Shown here piece after piece: positions 36,350 through 46,479 of a DNA stretch of 64,000 nt. The notes beneath the pieces are model-generated. The model saw only the letters and a list, made by a program, of their open reading frames with translations. It was not told the DNA's origin and did not search any database. A program made the translations under genes and the position numbers. Positions within the stretch are counted from its first letter, which is position 1; the number at the start of each line of letters is the position of its first letter. The stretch is from assembly GCA_026874595.1 (NCBI GenBank), contig CM049314.1, positions 77,142,300 to 77,206,299 on the forward strand. The letters run 5' to 3'. The DNA comes from Sipunculus nudus (lineage: Eukaryota > Annelida > Sipuncula > Golfingiida > Sipunculidae).

Positions 36350-36429
36350 GGCCCAGTCTGACATCTCATGTTTGATCTGCAAATCATTCAACATGCCATG
36401 TAACCCGTCCCGTAAAGTTTTAAGTTGCC

Positions 36430-37115
36430 AATACTATATTTATTTTGTATCTGCCTGTTGATCTTAGGCATGCAGGACTTCTGTCAGATTTTGTTTATAT
36501 TTATGAAAGTGAACACCCGACTTTTAGAACCGAATCCGAATAAACACTGCCATGAAGTAAACCGGATCATTCGAACCCCATCCGTATCCAGTAAAGCATC
36601 AATAAATTATGGTTCCATTACATCTTACTCAATCTTCCTGAAATATCTAGGATAAACATATTAATTTGTAAAAATTAAGGGGGAAATTATAAAAACATAC
36701 TAAAAGAGAACAGAACAATCAAGTAACGAGGTTCTTGATATTTATTTTCAGTTCTCCTTAAAATTGAGCAACTGGCGGATGGTGACGGCCCTCTAAAAAC
36801 TAGAGTATAATTATAAACTTTATTTTATTATTTAAATTAGCGAATCACAATAAAATAAATTTATTTTATACAACAAAATCATCTTAATCTGGGTCTTTTC
36901 CATATGTAAAGACACAGCTTTCTCATTATTTTGTTAAAAATTAGATACTAGTCGAATCATGAGGAGACTCTATCTCAGGGGTTGGTTGCATCAGGTTGCA
37001 TTACAAATCGTCTCTTTATAAACTGAGATTAATCATAGGACGACGTACCATCCGCTATTTTGCTTTCAGTGGGGACAACACCCAGCTTTCTGCAAAAAAT
37101 ATTGATATGTTTTTA
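36430..37115. other. No gene recognised
   Basis: AT-rich stretch between the small frame and the LINE ORF1; possibly the 5' UTR of the LINE. Confidence 0.35.
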
Positions 37116-37119
37116 AGCC

Positions 37120-38070
37120 ATGGAGCGCAAACGTCAGAAAATAAATGGGTTCACTACTAATACATCTCAATATCTCACCGACATAAAAAGTGAGGGATTC
37201 TGTTTGATTCTCATTGACTGATTTTCCGCTTTTCCTAAAAGTCAGGAGCTGATTGAAATAATTCTGGGTTTACAGACCAGAATGGCCAATAACTTTGGCA
37301 CGCTTGGAGAGCCTCATGAAGGATAGCAAGAAACAGCTGCCAGAACAGATAAGTTCATTTCAGTCGCAGATATCTCTAGCTTTAGATAACCTGGCTGAAG
37401 ATAACAAACAAAAGACAAAGAGAGTCAGTGAATTAGAGAGAAGTGCAGAGAATAAAAATATAACCTTTGAATACATATGCCTGTGTAGTGAAACCTCTAA
37501 ATCTGAGGCTGAAAAACTAAAAGAAGAAATATAGGTTCTGACTGAAGACAATAAAAAGAAAGAAGTAGAGATAAAATCCTTGCGTTCTTCGCTTAAATTG
37601 AAGATAAATAAAGAAGAAAGATATCTGAGAGAGTGGAACCTTAGATTAATTGGTATGAAGGAAGAAGCAGGGGGTGAAAATTGTAAAGAAAAAAAAATGC
37701 TAAACTCATTGAAGAAAAAAGAATACTGGAAAATATTTTTGCTGCAGAAATTGTAAAGAAAATTGAAATGGCTTATAGAGTCGGAAAACAAGGAGGAAAT
37801 CCAAGACACATTGTGTTCAGCTTTTACAGCAGAGAAGAGAGAAACACTGTGTACACACGCTCCAGGTCTGTATTCAAGCACTCTAACGTAAGATTTGCGG
37901 AAGATCTTACCATAAAAGAATGGCGCCTCAAAGAACTTGCAAAACCGCAAATGCAGGCTGCTTATAATTATGGTCAAAAGGTCCGCTTCTGGCGATGCCA
38001 ACTTTTTATTCAAGTTCTGTTAGATTCAAGTGAACATAGATGGTTAAATATACTAACACTGGTTGTTACA
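37120..38070 (+). pseudogene. L1-type LINE ORF1 protein, broken
   Basis: An ATG at 37120 starts MERKRQK and stops after 33 codons. A coiled-coil segment rich in Lys, Glu and Ser follows (37295-37680), interrupted by a TAG at 37532 where the same frame continues with LTEDNKKKEVEIKSLRSSL. Then comes RYLREWNLRLIGMKEE, a frameshift in an A-run near 37690, and the C-terminal part: KIEMAYRVGKQGGNPRHIVF, then VRFAEDLTIKEWRLK and the segment ending GQKVRFWRCQLFI. The order coiled coil, RRM-like 'NLRLIG', 'AYRVGK', 'PRHIVF' and C-terminal 'EDL' domain is that of L1 ORF1p (transposase_22 family), an RNA-binding chaperone that packages LINE RNA. No ORF2 follows; the next 3 kb has no RT. Confidence 0.7.
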
Positions 38071-38139
38071 ATATGTTTATTATTGCAGATGTCTCAAAAT
38101 GTTACCGAACAATCATGGATGTATAAGCTATGTTAAACA

Positions 38140-38880
38140 AATTTATTCAATAGAGGATATAATTGCTAAGAAAGGAGGTAAATTAACTCAACATAATTCA
38201 AAATGGGAAAACCTTACCTACCTGCTCTCCTCGACATCAATTAACTTCACGTTTCTTGTTTATACTGTTATTGAAATATTAATTTCTATATGTTTTTTGT
38301 ATGTATGTATGTATGTATTGTTCCTTTGTGCATGTACTACGTTTGCCACGCTTTCAAAACGTACGATCCATATTGAACTAATGATACCCAGAGAAGTGGT
38401 TTCTGGTGATAAGTGGCTTTTTATGTGAATTGGTTGTAAGGATCAAAATCAGCCTGCTGTCCTTCCTTAATCCGTTTCAGCTGGCCAGTGAGTTTCTGTC
38501 ATTGAAAAAAGTATAAGTCTCCAACAGATTCAGTCATTTAGTCCCAAAAGTCATTTAGATTAAGGGATTAACGGGCCTTGCTCTGATGTAGGCATGGGCT
38601 GAGACCCAGGATATTAGGAATAAGAAATAATATTTGTTAAACTAAAAATCTGAATCGTAAGCAGGACTCCGCCATGTGTATTCATTCACAAAATCAGTGA
38701 ACGGTAAGATACATGGATGTTCCTAAGGAATGCTAACACGGTGTTTCACAATCTGTTAAATACAGGTTGAGATAAAAAAACTGATATTGAAACAGAACAA
38801 TCATAAATTAAACTAGATGGAAGGTATACATAAACCTCACATACTCAAGGTTAGAAATTACCATATCGCTTAATGTATGA

Positions 38881-38939
<59 letters not shown>

Positions 38940-39115
38940 GGAATTAATTTATGCTTGTCCACAATTGAATACGTGCGAGAATTTTACTTGTTTTCTTTCG
39001 TTGGAACCAGGACTGTTCCAATACAAGGATCTGATTCCCGAGCAAGATGTAGCCTTAACTGATGACTTAAACGATTCTATGACTACATAATATGATTATT
39101 TATCTTCCTTTGATG
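38140..39115. other. No gene recognised; contains (TA)n
   Basis: AT-rich; a TA tract lies at 38885-38937. No RT sequence for the upstream LINE was found. Confidence 0.4.
38885..38937. repeat. (TA)n microsatellite
   Basis: Alternating TA of about 52 nt. Confidence 0.9.
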
Positions 39116-39119
39116 GAAG

Positions 39120-39545
39120 GAGTGATATTGCATAAATCATATTACTTCAATTCAACATGAAGTGTGTGCTGATTGAGAAATTATCCAGATGCTACTGGGA
39201 ACAAACCAGACAAAAATTACCGTCCGGTGATCCAATCACTGGACTATCAAATGAAATTCATATTTCTTTCTTCAGGAGTATTAGATTTATTTGATTAATG
39301 CAATATCTTCCTTCTCATCACATGCAAATTACAGGCATGACTACAGCACTTTAAAATGATTCCAGGAATAGGTACAGGTCACCAGTCAATAAGGTTAACT
39401 CCATAATGTACGGATTAATGGAAAACAGGTCTACGATTGGTTACGTGATAATTCATAATATGCAGATTCAAAGATGATATCAAGGAAACAGTAGCAGCTG
39501 CATTTTCCAGTGAAATATTGCATTTTATAATGGCCGATAAACTAA
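39120..39545 (+). repeat. Dispersed repeat, copy 1 (pair with 45075-45300)
   Basis: Shares with 45075-45300, in order: ATTGAGAAATTATCCAGATG / ATTGAGAAATTGTCATGTCC, GGTACAGGTCACC / GGTACAGGTCATC, GGGTGATAATTTATAA-like words, and GGAAACAGTAGCAGCTGCA then TTTTCCAGTG. In the second copy the similarity stops at TTTTCCAGTG, where a 1.17-kb element follows. Confidence 0.6.
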
Positions 39546-39566
39546 TATATTTTGGTCTTACAAGGT

Positions 39567-39744
39567 ACAGGAAATCCTCGACTAACCACCTTCTCTGTTT
39601 AGCGACCACCTAAAAATAACGGCCCTTGTTCACGGTCCATATTCTGTTTTACTCTCTATATCAGACCACACTTGACGACCACCTCTAAAACGTTACCCCG
39701 TTATCGAGGTCCCGTTGGTGGTCGTAATTTGGACAATTCACTGT
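39567..39744. mobile_element. Short MITE-like element, pogo/Tigger-like ends
   Basis: Left end ACAGGAAATCCTCGACTAA then CCACC. The right end reversed reads ACAGTGAATTGTCCAAATTA then CGACCACC. Both ends share ACAG, a CCACC word and a CTCGA-type core, and the inside repeats GACCACCT. It is about 178 bp. A TA duplication is not clean, so class assignment is tentative. Confidence 0.35.
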
Positions 39745-39749
39745 GTTGA

Positions 39750-41085
39750 AATAGTAGCAGTGTTATCCTTTATAGAGCAGATAAATGAAAATCCTGCCTT
39801 TAATCGGCCAGGAAGTGGTACAACCTTAAACCTTGTAGGATATACATCTTAATTCCTCCGATTAAAAATATATTATTACCGACCTGAAAATCCAAAATAC
39901 CAGCATTTTTTTCTAAAAAAATCACATTCAGCCTTAACTTTTGTTTTCCCTTGATAATGAGAGAATTATCCTCTTATATATGTTTTTAATAACATTGGTA
40001 ATATTTTTCGTGTAACAGGTTTTCGGATGTGCTATAACCTTGTTTGTAAACCCCTGGGTGCATTTATTTCTGTGTATGGCGATATAAAAAAAACAAATAC
40101 ACTTTAATGAGTTTTTTCATATGTTGTATTGTTGTATTTTTATTGAAGCTGGTATAATTTTTATGGTTTTAAATGAAATTTATGGAGGTCCCTTTTTATC
40201 AATAGAACATAAATTAAAAGGAGATATATACCATTGTGATAAATTAAATGTCCAGAATCTGATGCTTCGGGGAAGCCATTTGATGCTGTTTGCTGTCTAC
40301 GTTGATTGCAAATGATAAACCAAGTAATCAATTGTTGTAAGTTTAGGAATTTAAAGGGATGGAATGAACACAACTAACTTTATAGAGATTAGGTATGTAT
40401 TAATGCGATCACGATGTTTGCTTCAGAGCAAATAACACTAGAACAAGAGGAAATAACACTATTTTCAAATACGACAACCAGCTCAAATGTTGCCCTCTTG
40501 AGTTTGTAATTTCACCGAATGCACATGCTCAATTTCTGAGAAGATATATTATTACGAGGAAGAATGACTCGAATCATAATCCAAAGAAACACATTATATG
40601 TCAGTGTCATGAGATTTCAATTAGGACGCTTTTTGAGATGAAATATATTACCCACCTTGATTTTCATAGTGGTCTCAATGATCTTCAATATAAAAAAGTA
40701 TTTATTTGATATGGATTATAAATCTTATTGCTCTGATTTATTTTCAACGGTGAGATTATATTTCCAAAAGAAAACAGACCCACAGGCTCATTTTAGTCGT
40801 AATTTTTCCCAGATTCAAGTAAAGAGGAGCTTTGGATTTCGGTAAAGTTGAAAAGTATATTATCACAAATTAACCTAGTGTTTTTGTACCTTTGAGTACT
40901 TAATTTTTTGTTAATTAAATGTTCAAAGCAACCATTGGCAATAACTGAGATAACGATATTTCGAGTAAAATGAGCATCCTATTGTACAGTTCGCTTAAAG
41001 ATGTAGAGATCGTCTTATTATTATATAACAAATATATGAAATATTAGATCACGCTGGTTGAACATTATATGTCTGTATAATAAAT
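39750..41085. other. No gene recognised
   Basis: AT-rich; frames of at most 70 codons, without domains. Confidence 0.4.
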
Positions 41086-41089
41086 ATTA

Positions 41090-41097
<8 letters not shown>

Positions 41098-41143
<46 letters not shown>
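41098..41143. repeat. (TA)n microsatellite
   Basis: TA run flanking the distal 3' module of the Penelope-like element. A second TA run at 41350-41395 flanks the other module in the same place, so the run is part of the repeated module. Confidence 0.9.
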
Positions 41144-41145
<2 letters not shown>

Positions 41146-41156
41146 CAACACTGTAA

Positions 41157-41207
41157 ATTACCTACAGACTGTTTCACGGGATGGTACCCGATCCTCAGGT
41201 GAATGTT
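41157..41207 (-). ncRNA. Hammerhead-ribozyme-like motif, copy 1
   Basis: Read on the minus strand: ATTCAC, then CTGAGGA (catalytic box; U7 is G, a tolerated position), stem II CGGG...CCCG, GAA, stem III ACA-GTC-TGT with the expected A15.1-U16.1 closing pair, then A at the cleavage position. Stem I on the 3' side is GGTAAT, which pairs only partly with ATTCAC. The 10.1-11.1 position is a U-U mismatch rather than the usual G-C. Type I hammerheads with a short stem III are established in Penelope-like elements. This copy looks diverged but recognisable. Confidence 0.55.
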
Positions 41208-41347
41208 GTCAGAATCTTTTTACTATAAAAATACACAATATAAAAGGCAAACATACTTCACTCATACCAAGTGAACTCGACTCGACAAACGCCATTACCC
41301 TCAACACTGCAAAGCAGTGAGAGAGCAACTACCTGAACAGGTAAATA

Positions 41348-41349
<2 letters not shown>

Positions 41350-41395
<46 letters not shown>
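41350..41395. repeat. (TA)n microsatellite
   Basis: TA run flanking the second 3' module. Confidence 0.9.
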
Positions 41396-41397
<2 letters not shown>

Positions 41398-41417
41398 GAA
41401 GAAAAACAACACTGTTA

Positions 41418-41466
41418 ATTCACAACAGTCTAGTTCACGGGATCCGACCCGATCATCAGGTGAATG
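41418..41466 (-). ncRNA. Hammerhead-ribozyme-like motif, copy 2
   Basis: Minus strand: ATTCAC pairs perfectly with GTGAAT (stem I, 6 bp). The catalytic boxes CTGATGA and GAA are both canonical, with stem II CGGG...CCCG between them. Stem III (CTAGACTGT) no longer pairs, because ACAG has become CTAG relative to copy 1, and the cleavage position is U. So each copy is damaged in a different helix while the two together show a complete type I layout. The spacing between copies is about 260 bp. Confidence 0.6.
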
Positions 41467-42000
41467 TGGTTAGAATGAAGCTAACGGCGTGGTTTGAAAA
41501 GCCGAGACTTTACGAGATTACGAGATTATGCTTTGTGCGATTCGGGTCGGGGAGGGGGGGGGGGCATGTAAAAGACTGACACTGATCCTATTGTCCTCGG
41601 GTGCACAATAGGATTGGTCGGGGTACAGGTGCGATACTGGAACATAACAGGGCAGGGCAAAGAGGTTATTTATTGTTGTAAATTTTATATATAATACAAA
41701 GATATATACCAGGATGCTCAATTAGCATATTGAACTGATTTCTAATAGGGTATTGGAAGCAGTGAACATATCAGTAGTATACATATGATAAAAATACACA
41801 TATACTATGAAAATACACAATATACAAGGCAAATATACAATATAAAAGGCAAATATACTATACTATACTCATACCAAATGCAATCCACTCGGTAAACTCA
41901 CCATGATGTAGTGGTAACGCCATGTCCCTCATCACTGCAAAGCAGTGAGAGAACAACTGCCTAAATAGGTAAGTCTGCCCAGCGGATCCTCGTTGGGGGT

Positions 42001-42154
42001 GGGGGGGGGGGGGGGGGTTGGGGTTAAGGGGGCACGCTGAATATTAGAACGAATGCTAGGTTTTAAAATATTTCAGGGTGAATTTGTTTTGATGGCGGCA
42101 CTTGGAGAGAATTTCAGCTCTTGAGTTCAACAATGATCCGGGGGGGGGGGGGGG
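42001..42154 (+). repeat. Two poly(G) tracts in the Penelope-like remnant
   Basis: G runs at 42001-42017 (17 nt) and 42140-42154 (15 nt). The second sits inside the coding remnant and breaks its frame as a Pro run on the minus strand. Confidence 0.9.
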
Positions 42155-42437
42155 CGTTGCTATAAGTAGCTTTTCAGACAAGCAGAGATCACACTTCCTA
42201 GTCCCACAGAAGTAAGGTGCTCCTTGGCAGATATTTCCAAGGAGAGCTTGTAATTGATATTGTTGTCTTTTAGTGACCAAATGTGTTTAGACAGTTCAGT
42301 GTTTTTAGTGTTCATAGGACATTCGTCTTTTTTTACGGCAGTTACATTGTTTTTGAGGTACATTCACAGCATTGTCAGTATTTAAAACCGTCATATTATG
42401 TTTGCTGATCAGGTTAGACATGTTGGGTAGACAGCTA
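42056..42437 (-). pseudogene. Penelope-like element: C-terminal GIY-YIG endonuclease remnant
   Basis: Minus strand from 42437 reads SCLPNMSNLISKHN, then QKQCNCRKK, then (after a shift in an A-run) DECPMNTKNTELSKHIW and SLKDNNINYKLS. In another frame it reads PYFCGTRKCDLCLSEKLLIA, a poly-Pro run, then LLNSRAEILSKCRHQNKF and a stop. The words CNCRKK...CPMN, ELSKHIW.LKD, KCDLCL.EKL and SKCRH.NKF are those flanking and completing the GIY-YIG endonuclease of Penelope-like retroelements. The GIY and YIG catalytic segment expected between CPMN and TELSKHIW is missing, and two frameshifts are present. The RT part is absent upstream, where a plus-strand LINE begins near 42480. Confidence 0.7.
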
Positions 42438-42599
42438 TAGCTAATTTATGCCTGAGATTCTGTCAGGCGCTATGCATACCGCATAAAAATGTTACAGAGT
42501 ACCCGTATAATAAACCTTGGTTCAACCGTTAAATCAGATATAAATTGGTTGACGGAGACATCGCTTAACGAAGTGGTGACTTTAACATATTTTAAAAAG

Positions 42600-44290
42600 A
42601 TCAATATGAACTTAGACGTGCAATCAAATTTGCTCAAAACAAATATACCAAAAAGCTGGAATCGGATCTACCTGCAACGAATGATTCCAGGAAGCTGGGC
42701 AGCGGGTAAAGGCAATTGTACCATAAAAAAGTAAACTGAGTACTAACTCTATCTCGAAAGATCCGAAACTTCCTGATGAACTAAACACATTTTTAGCTCA
42801 CTTTAATCGGCCTGAAACCCTTTCTGAGAAAACCATGTGACGGTCCGCCTCTATTTGTTATAGAAACGTTAGATACCAGATTTATTGTCTACTTTAACAT
42901 ACGCAAGGCGGCTGGTCCTGATGGGATCAGACCGCGACTGTAAAGAACATGCGTCGATGACCTACCTGGTGGTCTCACTCTTCTTTTTAACTGGTCCTTG
43001 CGCTCATGTACAGTGCCAGAGCTCTTCAAACGATCAGTGATTATTCGAGAAAAAATATCTCATGCATCATGTTTGAATGACTATCGTCCTGTTGCATTAA
43101 CTTCTGTAATTGCCAAGAGTTTTTAGCGACTGGTGTTAAATTATCTCAAATGCTGTATTTCAGAAACTTTTGATCTTTTTCAGCTCGCCTATCGTAGTAA
43201 CCGCTCAACAGATGACGCTTTATCGTTCACACTTTACCTATATTTAAACCATCTCGACTTACGAGAATCTACCTATGCAAGGGTTTTATTAATTGATTTC
43301 AGCTCAGCCTTTAAGACTATCCTTCCCTATAAATTAATATTACAACTTTCAGAACTCAGTCTTAATATTACCATGTGTAACTGGATCTTAGACTTTTTAA
43401 CAAACGGCCTCAAGTGGTAAAGATTGGTAACATTATTTCCGAAGAACTGGAGCACCTCAAGATGTGTGCTTTCACCAAAATTTTACTCTCTATTCAATAT
43501 GACTGTGTCTCTACTTCTGAAGATTGCCTCATTGTTATATTTGCAGATGACACAACAGTTTCTGGGCTCATCCGGGGAAATAACGAGTGTGTTTACCGCA
43601 ATGAAATTAAAACTTTAACTTCGTGGTGCTCTAACAATAACCAGGAGTTAAATGAAAAAAAAAAACAAAACAAAAAAAAAAAAAAACAAAAAATAAACAA
43701 GGAGACGATAATTGGTTTTACACGGAAGAAAACTGAAATATTACCCTTAGTAATTGACGACTCCGAGGTTGAAATCGTGAACAATATTAAATCTTTAGGA
43801 ATTTTTATTACTTCTGATTTGAATTGGTTATGAAAATATGAAAATGGTTAATTGGTTATAAAAATGTTAATTATTGCGTAAAGAAGGCACAACAACGTTT
43901 ATTCTCACTTAGGAACCTTAAAGATTTCAGGCTCAGTCAACCGATTTTATTGAAGATTTATCGGGCGATAATTCAGGGAGTCCTGACGTTGTCAGTCACT
44001 GTATGGGGAGGCAGTATCACAGTCGAGGAAAGGAACCGTCTTTCGAGGGTAGTTAGAACAGCTGAGAGCATCACTGGGGTTCCTCTACCCACTGTTGACT
44101 CCATATTTCAAACACGATTGTTGAAGAAAGCAAACGACATTATGGAAGACTATAGTCATCCGGCGCACTTTTTGTTTAAAAAAAAATGAAATCGAGGGTT
44201 CCCAATAGTCGCTATCAGGCAATTCCAAAAGAACTCAAACTAGCACATACGCGTCAGCCGGTCGGAAATTAAATATATCACTTGCGGCAC
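42600..44290 (+). pseudogene. CR1/Rex-like LINE reverse transcriptase, decayed
   Basis: RT blocks appear in order but across frames: NIRKAAGPDGIRPRL (about 42895), LLFNWSLRSCTVPELFK (about 42980-43030), LNDYRPVALTSVIAKSF (about 43074-43125), FQLAYRSNRSTDDALSF (about 43180-43230), VLLIDFSSAFKTILPYKL (about 43285-43340), WILDFLTNG, then the catalytic FADDTTVSGLI (about 43540-43572). These are followed by LTSWCSNNNQELN, NIKSLGIFITSDLNW, KAQQRLFSLRNLKDF and LPTVDSIFQTRLLKKA. The FADD active site is kept. Stops and frameshifts occur at several places, including a Lys run from an A-tract near 43660. The block set fits the CR1/L2/Rex group. No endonuclease domain was found upstream, so the copy is 5'-truncated. 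Confidence 0.75.
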
Positions 44291-44294
44291 AATA

Positions 44295-44990
44295 ACCTAG
44301 TCAAACATTCTTAGTCATACGTCTTTTTTCTATACACATTAATTATTTTATTATAACTTGATTAATGTGTTTGTTTCAGCAAGCCAGTCAAGCCAAATAC
44401 TATTTTATGTGATGATTGTATTACATATACATGTATATAGCAATTAACTATATCCTATCTTATTTATTCTTATATTGTTGAAACCAAATCAATCATGAAT
44501 ATGAGCTGATAAGTTTAGATACTGATTCTTCAGTAATTACTTGACGTGCTTTCCTTCATGTAGCTTTTATGGATGTAAAAATAAATGGAGCAGTATGCTG
44601 AAATAATTCGGTGAAATAACCATGCAGACGTTACGGAGTAGGTTCATTAAGAATACATCTCAATAATTCATCTCCACAGGGTAAGAAAGCTTTTACTTGG
44701 AATGATTGTCCGCTGTCCGTGAAATAGATCTATCCCCTCAACGCCGGGGCTATTTAAAATAGTTATGGGTACAGATCAGGAGAAATGCTTTATAAAGGGC
44801 TTTCAGAGAGACACTTATTGACATATAATAGAACCTCATAGGAGAAAGGGCCTTATTCTAACCTGTGGCGTATTTCATACGTGATATAAATAAAATCCAA
44901 AGGTTTCCATCCTTTCAATCATCTCAACCTTCTAATTAGTTTCCTGGTTCATACAGGGTATCAGCCTGTCAGAGACTTCAACTTATTGGC
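44295..44990. other. No gene recognised; possible LINE 3' flank
   Basis: AT-rich sequence after the LINE remnant. No clear poly(A) or tandem 3' repeat marks the LINE end. Confidence 0.35.
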
Positions 44991-44998
44991 ATACTGTC

Positions 44999-45019
44999 AT
45001 ATATATATATATATATATA
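44999..45019. repeat. (TA)n microsatellite
   Basis: Short TA run. Confidence 0.85.
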
Positions 45020-45074
45020 AATATATAATATTGCATGATATTTTTATATATTTGTCTGTGTTGGTAGGGATGAT

Positions 45075-45300
45075 GTAGCGGTAATGAATTTACTTCAACT
45101 CTGCATGAATTTCGAGCGAATTGAGAAATTGTCATGTCCAAATCAGACATGAATCCGAGAATGCAATGGTACAGGTCATCTTCCATTAACCATATGATGT
45201 ACCACGGTAAACGAAGACGGGCTAACGGGTGATAATTTATAAAATATGTTAATCAAAGGTCACATCAGGGAAACAATAGCAGCTGCATTTTCCAGTGCTT
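45075..45300 (+). repeat. Dispersed repeat, copy 2 (pair with 39120-39545)
   Basis: See the first copy. Similarity ends at TTTTCCAGTG just before the 1.17-kb inverted-repeat element, consistent with insertion into this repeat. Confidence 0.55.
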
Positions 45301-45659
45301 TCTGGAGATCTCGGACCTTTTACATCTCGGCCCACACGAAGTCGGACCACTTAGTACAATCTCGGACCACCGGGTCTACGACCTCGGACCACATCCCGTA
45401 CCTTCTCGGACCACTATATCAAACCCGTTCGATGTTGTTGTCAAATGTATATGTTCTGTCTTCAAACCATGTTGAAGCGAATTGATAAAAAAAAAACAAA
45501 AAATCCTTGCTTACGCGACATATAACTATTGCTCCTCTCTGTCTTAATCATTCTCTCCATCATTAATCATTCGCTAAATATCGTAGTAATCATAATTTAT
45601 GTATACATGTAATTCTGAAGTTTGTGCATTTGATCGTGTATTAAAGTATGAGAGCGTGT

Positions 45660-45778
45660 GTGTGTGATAAAGAATGAAAGAAATAAAGAAGGACGGAATG
45701 AAAGATTGAATGAATGAAAGAATGAATGAAAGAAAGACTGAACGATTAAAAGATTGAATGAATGAATATACGATAAGA
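45660..45778 (+). repeat. GAAT/GAAA-type imperfect microsatellite
   Basis: Runs of GAATGAAAGA and GAATGAATGA; the Ser/Phe/Ile-rich minus-strand frames across it are its translation. Confidence 0.85.
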
Positions 45779-45962
45779 GATTGATTTGTTTTGTTAGTTC
45801 GTTTAATGATATTTCGGTTTTCGTGTCTCGTTTTATATTGCATATATTAAATTCCAATAAACTTTATCAGTTCTTTGAGTTAAAATATGGTGTCAATCGT
45901 TTTAGTAGATTTGTATTTCTGTTTTATGTATATTTCGAAAATACAACTGTTTTTCACTTAGT

Positions 45963-46063
45963 AATTTCACGCTGCCTGGTGTTACAGAATCTGATTTTTT
46001 TATCTCCTTGACAAAATTTGTTCACCACGCATACGTGATCTTTTGATATTAGGTTCCGTAACA
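45963..46063 (-). repeat. TGTTACGGAACC repeat, copy 1 (reverse)
   Basis: Minus strand begins TGTTACGGAACCTAATATCA, then GATCACGTATGCGTGGTGAA, GGAGATAAAAAAATCAGATT and CTGTAACACCAG. It matches 63765-63875 on the plus strand over most of its length and 46289-46351 over its first 60 nt. Confidence 0.7.
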
Positions 46064-46288
46064 TACAATTGTGGTCTCGTCTTGGATGTTTAATTGTTTT
46101 GAAAATTTATTAGGCCTTGACCTGGACACATTGTTTTATCATAAATTGTTTACAAGATTACATATTGTTTACGATACATTGTTTATAGGATTTATCTCAG
46201 TATTTTTTTGTTATTGTTTTAACATCTTAACATAGCAGATTTCAAACATGAGACATTTTTTGACGATCCCGGACGAGCCCCCATTTTA

Positions 46289-46351
46289 TGTAACGGAACC
46301 TAATATCAACAGATCACGTATGCGTGATGAACATAAATTTTGCCAAGGAGA
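46289..46351 (+). repeat. TGTTACGGAACC repeat, copy 2 (truncated)
   Basis: TGTAACGGAACCTAATATCA then GATCACGTATGCGTGATGAA and GCCAAGGAGAT. It is inverted relative to copy 1 with about 225 bp between them. Confidence 0.7.
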
Positions 46352-46479
46352 TCGTAGTGGCCAAATACAAAGTGGTCCGAGATCGTCGGTCCAGTGGTCC
46401 GAGATCGTAATGGTCCGATCTGAAATGGTCCGACTTCGTGTGGGCCGAGATGTAAAAAGTCCGAGATCTCCAGGTACTG

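Larger units (their letters stand above)
41143..41990 (-). repeat. Duplicated 3' module of a Penelope-like element
   Basis: Two versions of the same module lie in tandem. Module 1 is 41143-41349. Module 2 is 41400-41480 plus 41800-41990, interrupted by about 320 bp. Plus-strand landmarks shared in order are AACAACACTGT, TTCACGGGAT, CAGGTGAATGT, AAAATACACAATAT, AAAAGGCAAA, CTCATACCAA, and CACTGCAAAGCAGTGAGAGA (a small hairpin). Each is bounded by a TA run. Penelope-like elements are known to carry terminal repeats (pLTRs) and tandem copies, and the minus-strand protein remnant next to it supports the assignment. Confidence 0.65.
45301..46473. mobile_element. 1.17-kb element with 48-bp terminal inverted repeats
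   Basis: The left end begins CTGGAGATCTCGGACCTTTT and continues ACATCTCGGCCCACACGAAG then TCGGACCA. The reverse complement of the right end is the same over 48 nt with one mismatch. Inward, both ends carry further copies of a TCTCGGACCA word (about five on the left, four on the right), so the subterminal region is itself repetitive. No transposase frame exists inside, and no clear target duplication was found. The interior has a GAAT-type microsatellite and a second, nested inverted pair. Best described as a non-autonomous DNA element or foldback element of unknown class. Confidence 0.65.

Noticed and set aside
37360-38013. Minus-strand frame of 217 codons, the longest in the window
   Set aside because: It lies antisense to the L1-type ORF1, whose plus-strand reading has recognisable motifs. 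It is rich in Ser, Phe and Leu, as expected from the complement of a Lys/Glu coiled coil.
45574-45857. Two Ser/Phe-rich minus-strand frames
   Set aside because: Translation of the GAAT/GAAA microsatellite.
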